From: a virus
Length of the DNA: 48,120 nucleotides
Strand: one strand, 5' to 3'
IMG/VR virus record: IMGVR_UViG_3300028008_001377
Span: 1-48,120 of that record
Shown: piece by piece, positions 17,729-26,286 of the stretch
Layout of the letters: every line of letters starts with the position of its first letter
Numbering within the stretch: the first letter of the stretch is position 1
Position numbers and translations under genes: made by a program
Notes under the pieces: model-generated
Told to the model about the DNA's origin: nothing
Seen by the model: only the letters and a program-made list of their open reading frames with translations
Databases searched by the model: none

Positions 17729-19309
17729 ATGGCATACACAATAGATACATACAGCAACGGAAGGTCTTGGAAAATTGAAGACGGCACCGTTGATCAAACT
17801 ACTGATTTAAAATTAGTAGGTAAAAATTACGCAGGTTACGGTGAAATACAAAATGAAAATATGGTATTTTTACTGGAAAACTTTGCAGGGCAAACTGAGC
17901 CACCGAGAAAGATATCAGGTCAAATATGGTTTGATACAGGTAACTCAAAACTAAAATTTTATGACGGAATTAAATGGCGCACAACAGGTGGCGCAGAAGT
18001 TAGTTCAACAGTTCCAACAGGCCTTAAAGAAGGTGACTTTTGGTGGGATCAAAATAATGAACAGCTTTATACATATAATGGCGGAGACTTTGTACTTATC
18101 GGACCCCAAAGTGCAGGCTCAGGTCAAACACAAATTGTAAGCCGTACAGTACGCGACACTACTGGATCAAGTAGAGGCATTATTACAGCAGTTGTAAATG
18201 ACGAAGTTATATTTACTGTAAGTTCGCAAGACTTTACAATTGATACTAATGACGTAGACTCCAATATTTTAGGCTTTGACAGAATACGCCAAGGTCTTAC
18301 ATTAAAGAATACACTAAACAGTAGCGGCGGCATTACATCAGGTGACTGGAGATTAGTAGGAACATCTACTAACTCAGAAAAACTTGGCGGCCTAGCATCT
18401 ACTTCGTATGTACTAAAAACTGATGCTAACTTTAGTCAACTAGCTAGATTTTCAGATCTAGGTATTGCTGTTGGTGATTCAAACGATTTAAAAATTAAAC
18501 AAGAAATTATTACTGGTAACGGCACTCAAGTAGAACGTCCAATAATTTCAAACGAAACTGGCGGCAGTATTGCGTTTAAAGCAAAAAATAATTCAGGTGT
18601 TGTAGTTAACTCAATACAGGTATTAGCAAATGCAGTTATTCCAGGATACGTCAACGGAACAGAAACACAAAACAAACCAACAGCAACACTTGCTACTATG
18701 GGTACAGCACAGTATCCTTGGCAGGAAATGTATGCAAAAGACTATATTGGTTTAGGAACAGCTGCAAAAGGACTTATCTTAGAAGATGATGTTGATGCAT
18801 ATGTATTTGATTTTACAAACGGAGCAGCACCGCCTGCTAACTTACTAAGAAAGCCAAGCAAAACAGCTTCTGCAAACACTGTAGTTGTAAGAGATCAAAA
18901 TGCTGATATCTATGCAAACTACTTCCAAGGTATTGCAACAGAAGCATTATATGCTGACTTAGCAGAAAAGTACACTACAGATAAAGAGTATCCAGTTGGC
19001 ACAGTAATGGCAATTAGTTTAGATGACGGAGCAGAAGCAACAAAAGCAATGCGTGATACTATTGCAATTGGTGTTATTTCGTTAGAACCAGCTTACTTAA
19101 TGAACAAAGACTGTGACGGACAAGCAATTGGCCTTAAAGGGCGAGTTCCTGTGCGTGTAATTGGACCTGTTAGAAAAGGACATGCTGTATATGTTGACGA
19201 AAACGGATGTGCAAGCACTGTTGTTAACGGCGGTTGCATGGTAGGCATAGCACTTGAAACTAATCTCGATGAAGATGAGAAATTAGTTGAGTGCGTTTTG
19301 AAAGTATAA
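17729..19309 (+). CDS. Tail fibre-like protein, third paralogue, with conserved C-terminal cap domain
   Basis: This 526-residue protein repeats the fibre head (KLVGKNYAGYGEI, LLENFAG, GQIWFDTG) and the second head motif (GDFWWD...LYTYNGGDFVLIGP). After the shaft, the last 125 residues or so begin with ADLAEKYTTDKEYPVGTVM and include GVISLEPAYLMN, GRVPVRVIGPV and KLVECVLKV. I recognise this C-terminal domain from marine T4-like phage fibres; it resembles the self-cleaving chaperone or cap domains at the ends of fibres, but cleavage cannot be shown here. Its own late-type motif and an AGGGG ribosome site precede it. Confidence 0.75.
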   Translation: MAYTIDTYSNGRSWKIEDGTVDQTTDLKLVGKNYAGYGEIQNENMVFLLENFAGQTEPPRKISGQIWFDTGNSKLKFYDGIKWRTTGGAEVSSTVPTGLKEGDFWWDQNNEQLYTYNGGDFVLIGPQSAGSGQTQIVSRTVRDTTGSSRGIITAVVNDEVIFTVSSQDFTIDTNDVDSNILGFDRIRQGLTLKNTLNSSGGITSGDWRLVGTSTNSEKLGGLASTSYVLKTDANFSQLARFSDLGIAVGDSNDLKIKQEIITGNGTQVERPIISNETGGSIAFKAKNNSGVVVNSIQVLANAVIPGYVNGTETQNKPTATLATMGTAQYPWQEMYAKDYIGLGTAAKGLILEDDVDAYVFDFTNGAAPPANLLRKPSKTASANTVVVRDQNADIYANYFQGIATEALYADLAEKYTTDKEYPVGTVMAISLDDGAEATKAMRDTIAIGVISLEPAYLMNKDCDGQAIGLKGRVPVRVIGPVRKGHAVYVDENGCASTVVNGGCMVGIALETNLDEDEKLVECVLKV

Positions 19310-19313
19310 ATAA
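19305..19313 (+). promoter_or_regulatory. T4-type late promoter-like motif
   Basis: TATAAATAA overlaps the stop codon of the third fibre gene and lies about 30 bases before the ATG at 19343. TATAAATA is the exact T4 late promoter consensus. A purine-rich AGGAAGAAGAG ribosome site follows. Confidence 0.65.
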
Positions 19314-19342
19314 TAGTAGCACTTAATTAGGAAGAAGAGAAC

Positions 19343-20272
19343 ATGCCAGATTTAGTAAGGGGAGCCAATAATCCGCAAGGCGCTTCTAAAATTACAGCAG
19401 CCAATTACAATGATTTACAATCATCTGTTGCAGACTTACTTGGCAGTGGTTTTGCTGACACTGGTTATGGACAAGAACCAGTAAGCTCACCGTTATTAGC
19501 TTCTGACAAAGTTAGAGCTGAACATATGAACTTGTTAAGAGATGATATTAATAGAATCCAAGTACACCAGACTGGAAGTCTTAGTTCGTTATTAGAACTT
19601 ACTCCGGGGGAAACAATTAGTGCTAATGACATTGACGGTATAGTTGATAAAGGATTTAATCAGTTTGTTGCTGTTGTTAATATTTTAACAGCTAACAAAG
19701 ACATAGTTGACGGAACACAAGTAACATTAGAAACAGCAACTACTAGTACAAGATTTGCAGCTTGGAACGGTGAAGTAGTACACAGTTTTACAGCAACATT
19801 TGACGATGCTGCACACAGACGTGCGTTCTTTAATGCTGGCGGACAAATACAAATGAGTGCAACTATAGAAGGTGATACTACACAAAAGGGCGCAGACTGG
19901 AATTCCATATTAACAAATATGGGAACAATTAAGTTTAGTGCTAACACAACTACAAAAACAGGATCAGCAGGATTATTGCAGCCTGTTGGTAACTACGACT
20001 TGACAACAAGTTATCAAAAAATATTTGAAAGAAGAGGGCAAGCCGATTACTATGCAGAAAATAGATTTTTCATGTATGCTAAAGAAGTAAGTAATCGAGC
20101 AATTCAATTTAGAATAGAATTTCAAGACAACGACCAGGGCGATCCAAATGATGATGAGTTAATCCGCGGTACAATAACTAGTATAGTTAAACAATTAAGA
20201 CCAACAGGGTCTTATGTATCCGTAGATTCACCAGCATACAGTACACAATCTGCATTATCTGAAGGAGATTAA
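19343..20272 (+). CDS. Virion structural protein, 309 aa
   Basis: It is a paralogue of the following gene. Both begin with a helical segment containing TGYG and a phrase of the type N.LR.DIN (about residues 60-75). Both also share a middle motif in which HRR.FFNAGG is followed by W...L.NMG, and later a GNY...T.YQ.IF...AEN.. pattern. Proteins with these phrases occur in the structural modules of T4-like marine phages. No enzyme motif or membrane segment is visible. A strong ribosome site precedes the ATG. A minor tail or capsid-surface role is possible, but the sequence does not say which. Confidence 0.7.
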   Translation: MPDLVRGANNPQGASKITAANYNDLQSSVADLLGSGFADTGYGQEPVSSPLLASDKVRAEHMNLLRDDINRIQVHQTGSLSSLLELTPGETISANDIDGIVDKGFNQFVAVVNILTANKDIVDGTQVTLETATTSTRFAAWNGEVVHSFTATFDDAAHRRAFFNAGGQIQMSATIEGDTTQKGADWNSILTNMGTIKFSANTTTKTGSAGLLQPVGNYDLTTSYQKIFERRGQADYYAENRFFMYAKEVSNRAIQFRIEFQDNDQGDPNDDELIRGTITSIVKQLRPTGSYVSVDSPAYSTQSALSEGD

Positions 20273-20274
20273 TA

Positions 20275-21378
20275 GTGGCTGTTTCAGTAGGTAGTTTAAT
20301 TGATGGCGATGACTACGTCGGTTTAGTAAATAGACTTAACGCTGTATTAGGTAACGGCTCTGGCCAGACAGGATATGGCGAGACTGTTACATCTGCAGAA
20401 GGTTATCTAGATCAAACAACTACTAGTAATGATATTGATAATGCTGCATGGAATGCGCTAAGAGTAGATATCAATAAGGCTTTTAATCATCAATCCGGAG
20501 GAAGCTCGGGTATAAGCACTATCAACCAAGGTCACATAATTGGTGCTAATGCAACAGGAACATCAGTTACTAGAATTTCAGGAGACACATTTTCTATTAA
20601 TTCTCCTGATAATGATGAAGGTGTTAACGATTTTGATAGCGCAATTGGTACTATTGAAACTAGTGCTAACAGTATTGCTGCAGGACAATTTTCTCTTACT
20701 TCAGGAAGACAAGGAGTTAACTCTTCGAGAACTACACAATGGGGCGTAAATGCTATTAACGTCATGGTGTATTCAGAACTTACTGTAGAGTTTGCAGGCG
20801 GTTATGACACAACAGATTCTAATGGTAATGTAGTACAAGCTAGTGCATTAGATCATCGTAGACATTTTTTTAATGCAGGTGGCGAAATTAGATTAAGTGC
20901 TGCACTTAGTGGTACAACAGCAAAAGACACAGACTGGGGCACAATGTTAGGTAACATGGGCCAAGTTATTTTTGGTAAAAATGCTACTACAAATGGCACA
21001 GGAACAGGCCGCGCAAGAGACGGATCAACTAACGTAGATAATGCCGGCGGCATTGAAAGTGCATTAGGTAATTATCAAGCAACAACCGGTTATCAATTAA
21101 TATTCCAAAAGAACGGTTCTCAAGCAGAATACGCCGAAAACCTTGTAGCTATATATGTAAAACGAAACGCCGGTGGCAGTATACTAACATTCTTGTTTGA
21201 ATTTTATGATTATGATTCGGGCGATAAAACAGGAACCGGACCTGGCGTCGACGAACCCGTATTAGCCAGCGGCGGAACACATACTTGTGGAATAGATTTA
21301 AAGCGTCCTAATGCCGCAAACGGAGTTAGTGTTCCAGAACCTGCAATGGCTGTCCAAACGGAATTACGCCTCACATAA
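20275..21378 (+). CDS. Virion structural protein, 367 aa, paralogue of the preceding gene
   Basis: It starts with GTG at 20275, two bases after the preceding stop, with AAGGAG at 20262-20267 as the ribosome site. It shares HRRHFFNAGGEIRLSA, W..MLGNMG and YQLIFQKNG-type motifs with its neighbour and is extended by glycine/asparagine-rich loops (for example around residues 240-265). It closes the structural module: the next gene has its own sigma-70 promoter immediately after the stop. The function is structural by association only. Confidence 0.7.
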   Translation: MAVSVGSLIDGDDYVGLVNRLNAVLGNGSGQTGYGETVTSAEGYLDQTTTSNDIDNAAWNALRVDINKAFNHQSGGSSGISTINQGHIIGANATGTSVTRISGDTFSINSPDNDEGVNDFDSAIGTIETSANSIAAGQFSLTSGRQGVNSSRTTQWGVNAINVMVYSELTVEFAGGYDTTDSNGNVVQASALDHRRHFFNAGGEIRLSAALSGTTAKDTDWGTMLGNMGQVIFGKNATTNGTGTGRARDGSTNVDNAGGIESALGNYQATTGYQLIFQKNGSQAEYAENLVAIYVKRNAGGSILTFLFEFYDYDSGDKTGTGPGVDEPVLASGGTHTCGIDLKRPNAANGVSVPEPAMAVQTELRLT

Positions 21379-21381
21379 CAC

Positions 21382-21410
21382 TTGACAAATACTTTTTCAG
21401 GCTATATAAT
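21382..21410 (+). promoter_or_regulatory. Perfect sigma-70 consensus promoter (early type)
   Basis: TTGACA at 21382-21387 and TATAAT at 21405-21410 are separated by exactly 17 bases. The site begins four bases after the stop of the last structural gene and would start transcription about 17 bases before the ATG at 21434. T4-like phages use strong host-type promoters for early genes, so this probably gives early expression to the glycosyltransferase/radical SAM operon. Confidence 0.85.
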
Positions 21411-21420
21411 ATATATTATA
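21405..21420 (+). repeat. 16-base perfect AT palindrome over the promoter -10 and start region
   Basis: TATAATATATATTATA equals its own reverse complement and covers the -10 box and the expected transcription start. It could bind a dimeric regulator or ease DNA melting, or it may be a by-product of AT-richness. The first 11 bases recur at the second promoter (33750-33760). Confidence 0.45.
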
Positions 21421-21433
21421 CCTGGAGAATTAT

Positions 21434-21781
21434 ATGGACGAAAGATTAGAACAAGCGTTAGACTTTTCAAACTACATGGTTACACTAAACAACCAGCGTA
21501 GAGTTATTCATGAACAATTTTTAGAAACTTGCGTACATTATTTAAATGGCGGCAAATTTTCTATAACTAGAGATTTGATTACTTTTTGTCAAACATTGCG
21601 AGACAATCAACAAGATAGTGCAATTTTAATTGATGACAATAATAGTCCTGTTGAAGTAGAAGATTTACAAAGTTTTTTAGATGAAATTTTAAACATCTAT
21701 TTTACTACGTCATACGAATATCTTGATGAGTATAATAAAATTAAAAAGAATAGAAAAGTAGAAGGTCTTGTTAATTTATGA
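21434..21781 (+). CDS. Small conserved phage protein of unknown function, 115 aa
   Basis: First gene after the early promoter. It starts at an ATG with GGAG six bases upstream. The protein is acidic, mostly helical and cytosolic, with phrases such as YLNGGKFSITRDLI and ILIDDNNSPVEVEDLQ. I recall similar small proteins near the structural/accessory border in T4-like marine phages, but no function is known to me. It overlaps the following glycosyltransferase gene by ATGA, so the two are translationally coupled. Confidence 0.65.
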   Translation: MDERLEQALDFSNYMVTLNNQRRVIHEQFLETCVHYLNGGKFSITRDLITFCQTLRDNQQDSAILIDDNNSPVEVEDLQSFLDEILNIYFTTSYEYLDEYNKIKKNRKVEGLVNL

Positions 21782-22638
21782 GCAAAGGTGTACTATTATT
21801 TGCACAAAACAATCATTCTATTGATTACATTAAACAAGCAATATTTTGTGCTAAAAAAATTAAAAAACACCTTGGCATACCTGTAGCACTTGCTACAGAC
21901 AATTCTGATTATCTAAAAGCTACATATCCTTATTACGAAAAATACATTAGTCATGTAATAGAGCTAGATTGGTATGATTGCACACAAAAGCGTACATACC
22001 GAGATGGTACTATGAGCAAAAGAGATTTAGAATGGAGAAACCATGATCGTGCAACAGCATATGATATAACACCATTTGATGAAACTATAGTAATGGATAC
22101 TGATTTTATTATTGGAAACAATAGTTTATTAAATGCATTTAATACAGATCAAGACTTTTTAATATTTCGACATATAACAGATCTTAACATGGATAGACCA
22201 GACGAATATAGGTTTAACAAAATTAGTGATCGAAGTATAGATATGTATTGGGCTACAGTATTTTATTTTAAGAAGTCAGAAAGCATGAAACGGTTCTTTG
22301 ATCTTATAACACACATTAAGGATAATTGGAATTTTTATAGACTTACATATCAGATTGTAAATAAAACCTATAGGAATGACTTTGCATTTAGTATTGCGAT
22401 ACACATACTAAATGGTTTCCAACGAACTAATTGGCCAAAAGTTTTACCAGGAAGACTATGGTTTACTAGTGATGCAGATGTACTAATTAAATTAGAAGAT
22501 GAAACTTATACTTTTTTATTAGACAAAAAACATTGGGTAGGACATTATCATGCAGGTTCTATAAAAGATGCAAACATTCATATTATGAATAAATTTGCAT
22601 TAGATAGATTCATTGACGAGGACTTAGTAAATGAGTAA
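21778..22638 (+). CDS. Glycosyltransferase-like protein (GT-A fold, DTD motif)
   Basis: The 286-residue protein begins with a beta strand (KGVLLFAQNN) and carries PFDETIVMDTDFIIG near residues 98-112. There the DTD triplet after a hydrophobic strand fits the metal/nucleotide-sugar binding motif of GT-A glycosyltransferases (GT8-like layout). Conserved aromatic and histidine residues near the C-terminus (WVGHYHAG) could be part of the active site. The next gene is a tandem paralogue. It has no signal peptide or membrane segment, so it should act in the cytosol on a soluble or membrane-face acceptor. The sugar donor and acceptor are unknown. Confidence 0.6.
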   Translation: MSKGVLLFAQNNHSIDYIKQAIFCAKKIKKHLGIPVALATDNSDYLKATYPYYEKYISHVIELDWYDCTQKRTYRDGTMSKRDLEWRNHDRATAYDITPFDETIVMDTDFIIGNNSLLNAFNTDQDFLIFRHITDLNMDRPDEYRFNKISDRSIDMYWATVFYFKKSESMKRFFDLITHIKDNWNFYRLTYQIVNKTYRNDFAFSIAIHILNGFQRTNWPKVLPGRLWFTSDADVLIKLEDETYTFLLDKKHWVGHYHAGSIKDANIHIMNKFALDRFIDEDLVNE

Positions 22639-23470
22639 AGGGTTTTGTTTATTAGCACAGAATAATTCTAACACAAACTATATTCGCCAAGCATATGCTC
22701 TTGCCCTTAGTTTACATCTATATAATAAAGATCAAAAAATTAGTTTAATAACTAATGACGATGTTCCTACTGAATGGCAAAGTGTATTTGACCAAATTAT
22801 TCCTATTCCTTGGGATGACAACGCTAACGATAGTGATTGGAAAATACAAAATCGTTGGAAAGTATATCACGCTAGTCCGTATGATGAAACTATTGTTTTA
22901 GAAGCTGATATGATGTTTACATCAGATATAACTCATTGGTGGAAAGAACTTGCAAAGCGTGAACTATTTGTTGTTAGTAATGTTAGAACATATAGAGACG
23001 AAGTTGTAACTAATAGATTTTATAGAAAAACGTTTGATGCAAATGAATTACCTAACTTATATAGTGCTTTACACTACTTTAAAAAAGGTGATACAGCAAA
23101 AGAGTTTTATAATCTATTAGAAATTATTGTAAACAATTGGGCTTTGTTTTATTCTAAGTACGCACCAAACGAATATCAAAAATGGTGTAGCATTGATGTG
23201 TCAATGGCAATTGCTAGTAAAATATTAGGTAACGAGAAAGATATTACTGATCCTAATAGTTTTATTACATTTACACATATGAAACCACTTGTACAAGGAT
23301 GGTATAATAAACCTGAAAAATGGACAAAGGTTACTGGGAAGTATTTTACTGAAGGTAAACTATTTTTAGGAAATTATCTGCAAAGTAGAGTACTACACTA
23401 TGTAGAAGATGAATTCCTAACAGATGAACTATTAGAGAAGATGGAAAATGGAACTACACTTTTACCTTAA
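22631..23470 (+). CDS. Glycosyltransferase-like protein, tandem paralogue (EAD motif)
   Basis: This 279-residue protein starts MSKGFCLLAQNN, nearly the same as its neighbour, and keeps PYDETIVLEADMMF where the neighbour has PFDETIVMDTDF. The first metal-binding Asp is therefore Glu (EAD). A second conserved block (WCSIDVSMAIA) matches the neighbour's NDFAFSIAIH region and may hold the catalytic acidic residue. The gene overlaps the upstream one by eight bases, with GAGGA upstream of the ATG. The pair could make successive linkages or form a heterodimer. Altered donor choice or loss of activity cannot be excluded. Confidence 0.55.
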   Translation: MSKGFCLLAQNNSNTNYIRQAYALALSLHLYNKDQKISLITNDDVPTEWQSVFDQIIPIPWDDNANDSDWKIQNRWKVYHASPYDETIVLEADMMFTSDITHWWKELAKRELFVVSNVRTYRDEVVTNRFYRKTFDANELPNLYSALHYFKKGDTAKEFYNLLEIIVNNWALFYSKYAPNEYQKWCSIDVSMAIASKILGNEKDITDPNSFITFTHMKPLVQGWYNKPEKWTKVTGKYFTEGKLFLGNYLQSRVLHYVEDEFLTDELLEKMENGTTLLP

Positions 23471-24026
23471 TTTTAAGGATGAGACAGGCGAAATTTGGAA
23501 ACTAACAAATGAGTTAGATACCTCTACGCAATACATTGAGATTGATAGAGAAACAATGTTAGCATTTGCCAATGAAGATAAGAAGATGGAAGACTATATG
23601 GTTATTCCGTCTAGTGACAAAACATTAAAATATGAAATTGTTCTTAAACATAAAGACTTAGATGCGTTTGATGTAGATAAGAGTGTTCATCATCTTCCAA
23701 AGGTAACTAGTATAGATACTAATAATGCATTTGTAATACAACAAAATTTAAACAGTGCAACTTGGACAATTAGTTTAACTAATGAACTTAGAGAATTGTT
23801 GTCAAGTACTACGTACTACAAAGATAAAAACCAATACATATATGTTACGCAAAAAGATAATCCAACAGTATTGTTAGATACTCTTGATATAAAAATGTAT
23901 AATGTATTATATACAGAAAGTTTTGACATGATAGAACAAAATAAAAAGGTTGCTCAAAACCCTAATGTGAGTTTATACTGTGGTAAAGTTTTTGAAAACT
24001 ATTTCCATATTCAGGAGACAGCATGA
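23448..24026 (+). CDS. Unknown protein, 192 aa
   Basis: I do not recognise this family. The protein looks like a soluble mixed alpha/beta protein without Cys clusters, membrane segments or a signal peptide. It overlaps the upstream glycosyltransferase gene by 23 bases and the downstream one by ATGA, so it is embedded in the operon and probably made in step with both. A role as a binding partner or scaffold of the glycosyltransferases is only a guess from position. Confidence 0.6.
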   Translation: MELHFYLNFKDETGEIWKLTNELDTSTQYIEIDRETMLAFANEDKKMEDYMVIPSSDKTLKYEIVLKHKDLDAFDVDKSVHHLPKVTSIDTNNAFVIQQNLNSATWTISLTNELRELLSSTTYYKDKNQYIYVTQKDNPTVLLDTLDIKMYNVLYTESFDMIEQNKKVAQNPNVSLYCGKVFENYFHIQETA

Positions 24027-24916
24027 GTACCATAAAAGTAGTTGATCAAGATATTATCTTTTTGTCATATGACGAACCTAACGCCGAAAAAAATTATGCA
24101 GACCTATGTAGCAAAGTGCCATGGGCAAAACGTGTACATGGTGTAGAAGGTTCAGATGCTGCACACAAAGCATGTGCTGATTTAAGTGAAACAGAATACT
24201 TTGTTACTGTGGATGCAGATAATATTGTTGATCCAGAGTTTTTAAATCAAGAAGTTGATTACGAAGCATTAGGGTTGTCAGCAGAACATGTGTTTAGTTG
24301 GTGTGGCAAGTTGCATGTTAACGGACTAATGTACGGCAACGGCGGATTAAAGATGTGGACACGTAAGTTTGTACACAATATGAAAACACACGAACACTCG
24401 GAAGAAGGTGACGATCGTGGAAAAGTTGAATTCTGTTTTGACGACAAGTACTATCAGTTCAACGAAAACTTTAGTTTGTCTTATACAAATGCAACACCTT
24501 GGCAGGCTTGGCGAGCTGGCTTTAGAGAAGGTGTTAAGATGAGTTTGGATCAAGGATCTAAAGTAGACGACTTGCGTAAAGTATGGTGGCAAAACTATCA
24601 GCGTTTACTTGTTTGGAGCCAAGTAGGTGCAGATGTTAGACATGGTATATGGAGTATCTTAGGTGCAAGGCAAGGATGTTACTTAACAAACTGTACGCCT
24701 TGGGATTATGCTAATGTGCGTGATTTTGAATGGCTAAACAACTTTTGGGAAACAGAAGTAAAAGATGTAGATCCACTTGAAACATCTATTCACTTAGGAA
24801 CTGAGATACTAAAAGGCACTGGTGCCGATATATCTACTACACCTCTTGATGAGCAACAAAGTAAGTTTTTTAAAAGTGTATATCAAAACACTCCAAGGAT
24901 AATTAGGACTAGATGA
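24023..24916 (+). CDS. Glycosyltransferase-like protein (family with FLSYDEPNAE start)
   Basis: This 297-residue protein has an N-terminal strand with IIFLSYDEPNAEKNY (about residues 10-25) and the DAD motif in YFVTVDADNIV (about 54-64), as in GT2-like GT-A enzymes. The phrase LMYGNGGLKMWTRKFVHNM (about 100-118) is shared with the gene at 33762 (LLYGYGGVKLLPRKLTLNM), so the two are paralogues. It ends by overlapping a radical SAM gene by ATGA, and the paralogue is also followed by a radical SAM gene with the same overlap. Sugar and acceptor are unknown. Confidence 0.6.
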   Translation: MSTIKVVDQDIIFLSYDEPNAEKNYADLCSKVPWAKRVHGVEGSDAAHKACADLSETEYFVTVDADNIVDPEFLNQEVDYEALGLSAEHVFSWCGKLHVNGLMYGNGGLKMWTRKFVHNMKTHEHSEEGDDRGKVEFCFDDKYYQFNENFSLSYTNATPWQAWRAGFREGVKMSLDQGSKVDDLRKVWWQNYQRLLVWSQVGADVRHGIWSILGARQGCYLTNCTPWDYANVRDFEWLNNFWETEVKDVDPLETSIHLGTEILKGTGADISTTPLDEQQSKFFKSVYQNTPRIIRTR

Positions 24917-26286
24917 GTAACGAACAGCGTATACAAATACTAGAAGAAAAACGTGAAAAGATAAACAACGTAAGTTGTTCATTCTGTACGGCTAAGTGGT
25001 TACAAACTACGCTACTATTACAAAACGGTTACAATCACAGTTGCCATCATCCTGCTCCACATAAGATTCCGTTGCATGAAATTAAAGCAAATCCAGCGGC
25101 ATTGCACAATAGTAAATTTAAAAAAGAACAACGTGCTAAAATGCTTAACGGAGAACGTCCTAGTGAATGCGGTTACTGTTGGAAGATTGAAGACCTAGGT
25201 AAAGATTACTTTAGTGATAGACATTATAAAACAAGTGATACTTGGGCTTGGGATAGATTTGAAGATATTGCTAAAAGTAATCCACAAGACGATGTGTATC
25301 CAAGTTACTTAGAAGTATCATTTAGCAATGCTTGCAACTTTGCGTGTGCATATTGTTCACCTGAGATTAGTAGTAAGTGGATGGAAGACGTAAAGCAAAA
25401 CGGTCCTTACCCAACTAAACATGGGGCACACAATTTAGATTATTTAGAACAAACAGGAAAAATGCCAATACCTAATAGAGAACATAATCCTTATGTAGAA
25501 GCATTTTGGAAATGGTTTCCTGATGCATTGCCGCATTTAAAAGTATTGCGTATTACAGGCGGCGAGCCTACTATGTCAAAAGACACTTGGAAGTTGTTAG
25601 ATTACTTAGTAGAACATCCACGCAAAGGTTTAGACATTGCAATCAATACAAATGGATGTGTAGAAGATGTGTTAATTGACAAACTAATTTTAAAAGTTAA
25701 CAAACTTGCAGAAGTAGGAGTTAAGGTTGACATTTACACTAGTTTGGAAAGTACAGGCGCACAAGCTGAATATGCCCGCGATGGCCTTGACTATTTTAAG
25801 TGGCTTGTTAATATAGATAAAATACTTAAAGAAACTAAAAGCACAGTTGCAATGATGACAACTATTAATATATTAAGTATTCCTAGCTTTCTTGATTTTG
25901 TAATGACAGTAATGGACTTCCGTAAGGAATACAATACTAGTTTTGATGTTAATAGAATACCACTAAGCATTAATATAATGCATTGGCCACCGCATCTACA
26001 GTGTACACTACTTGATGTTGATTATCGTACAAAGACAGCAAACACTATTGAAAAGGTATGCGAACAATGGTTGAAGTATTATACTAAAGAAAAATATGCT
26101 AGATTATATTTAGAAGAGTTTGATCAGATAAAACGATTGTGTGATTACTTGCGTAACACAGAACCAGCAATAGAACACAGAGCCGACTTTGTAAGATACA
26201 TACATGCATACGATAAGAGAAGAGATAAAAACTTTGTGGAAGTATTTCCGCAATATGAACAGTTATTAGAGGAATGGAATGCCTAA
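24913..26286 (+). CDS. Radical SAM protein, subfamily A (N-terminal CHH domain)
   Basis: The 457-residue protein has two Cys-rich parts. The N-terminal part (about residues 15-90) carries CSFC, HSCHHPAPHKIP, a short ALHN motif and ECGYCWKIED; this probably binds an auxiliary Fe-S cluster or zinc. The radical SAM core starts with CNFACAYC at about 141-148, which binds the catalytic 4Fe-4S cluster, and contains ITGGEP for AdoMet. The C-terminal DKRRDKNFVEVFP motif is shared with the A and B subfamilies here. The layout agrees with the phage 'twitch-domain' radical SAM families. AdoMet cleavage is expected; the substrate is unknown. Close paralogues lie at 26279 and 36464. Confidence 0.85.
   Translation: MSNEQRIQILEEKREKINNVSCSFCTAKWLQTTLLLQNGYNHSCHHPAPHKIPLHEIKANPAALHNSKFKKEQRAKMLNGERPSECGYCWKIEDLGKDYFSDRHYKTSDTWAWDRFEDIAKSNPQDDVYPSYLEVSFSNACNFACAYCSPEISSKWMEDVKQNGPYPTKHGAHNLDYLEQTGKMPIPNREHNPYVEAFWKWFPDALPHLKVLRITGGEPTMSKDTWKLLDYLVEHPRKGLDIAINTNGCVEDVLIDKLILKVNKLAEVGVKVDIYTSLESTGAQAEYARDGLDYFKWLVNIDKILKETKSTVAMMTTINILSIPSFLDFVMTVMDFRKEYNTSFDVNRIPLSINIMHWPPHLQCTLLDVDYRTKTANTIEKVCEQWLKYYTKEKYARLYLEEFDQIKRLCDYLRNTEPAIEHRADFVRYIHAYDKRRDKNFVEVFPQYEQLLEEWNA

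Noticed and set aside
20540-20749. Second plus-strand frame inside the 367-aa structural gene
   Set aside because: It is a low-complexity, Leu-rich translation of the shifted frame; the main frame continues with conserved motifs.
21405-21420. The AT palindrome as a transcription terminator
   Set aside because: It has no GC stem or following T-run, and it overlaps the -10 box of a perfect promoter.
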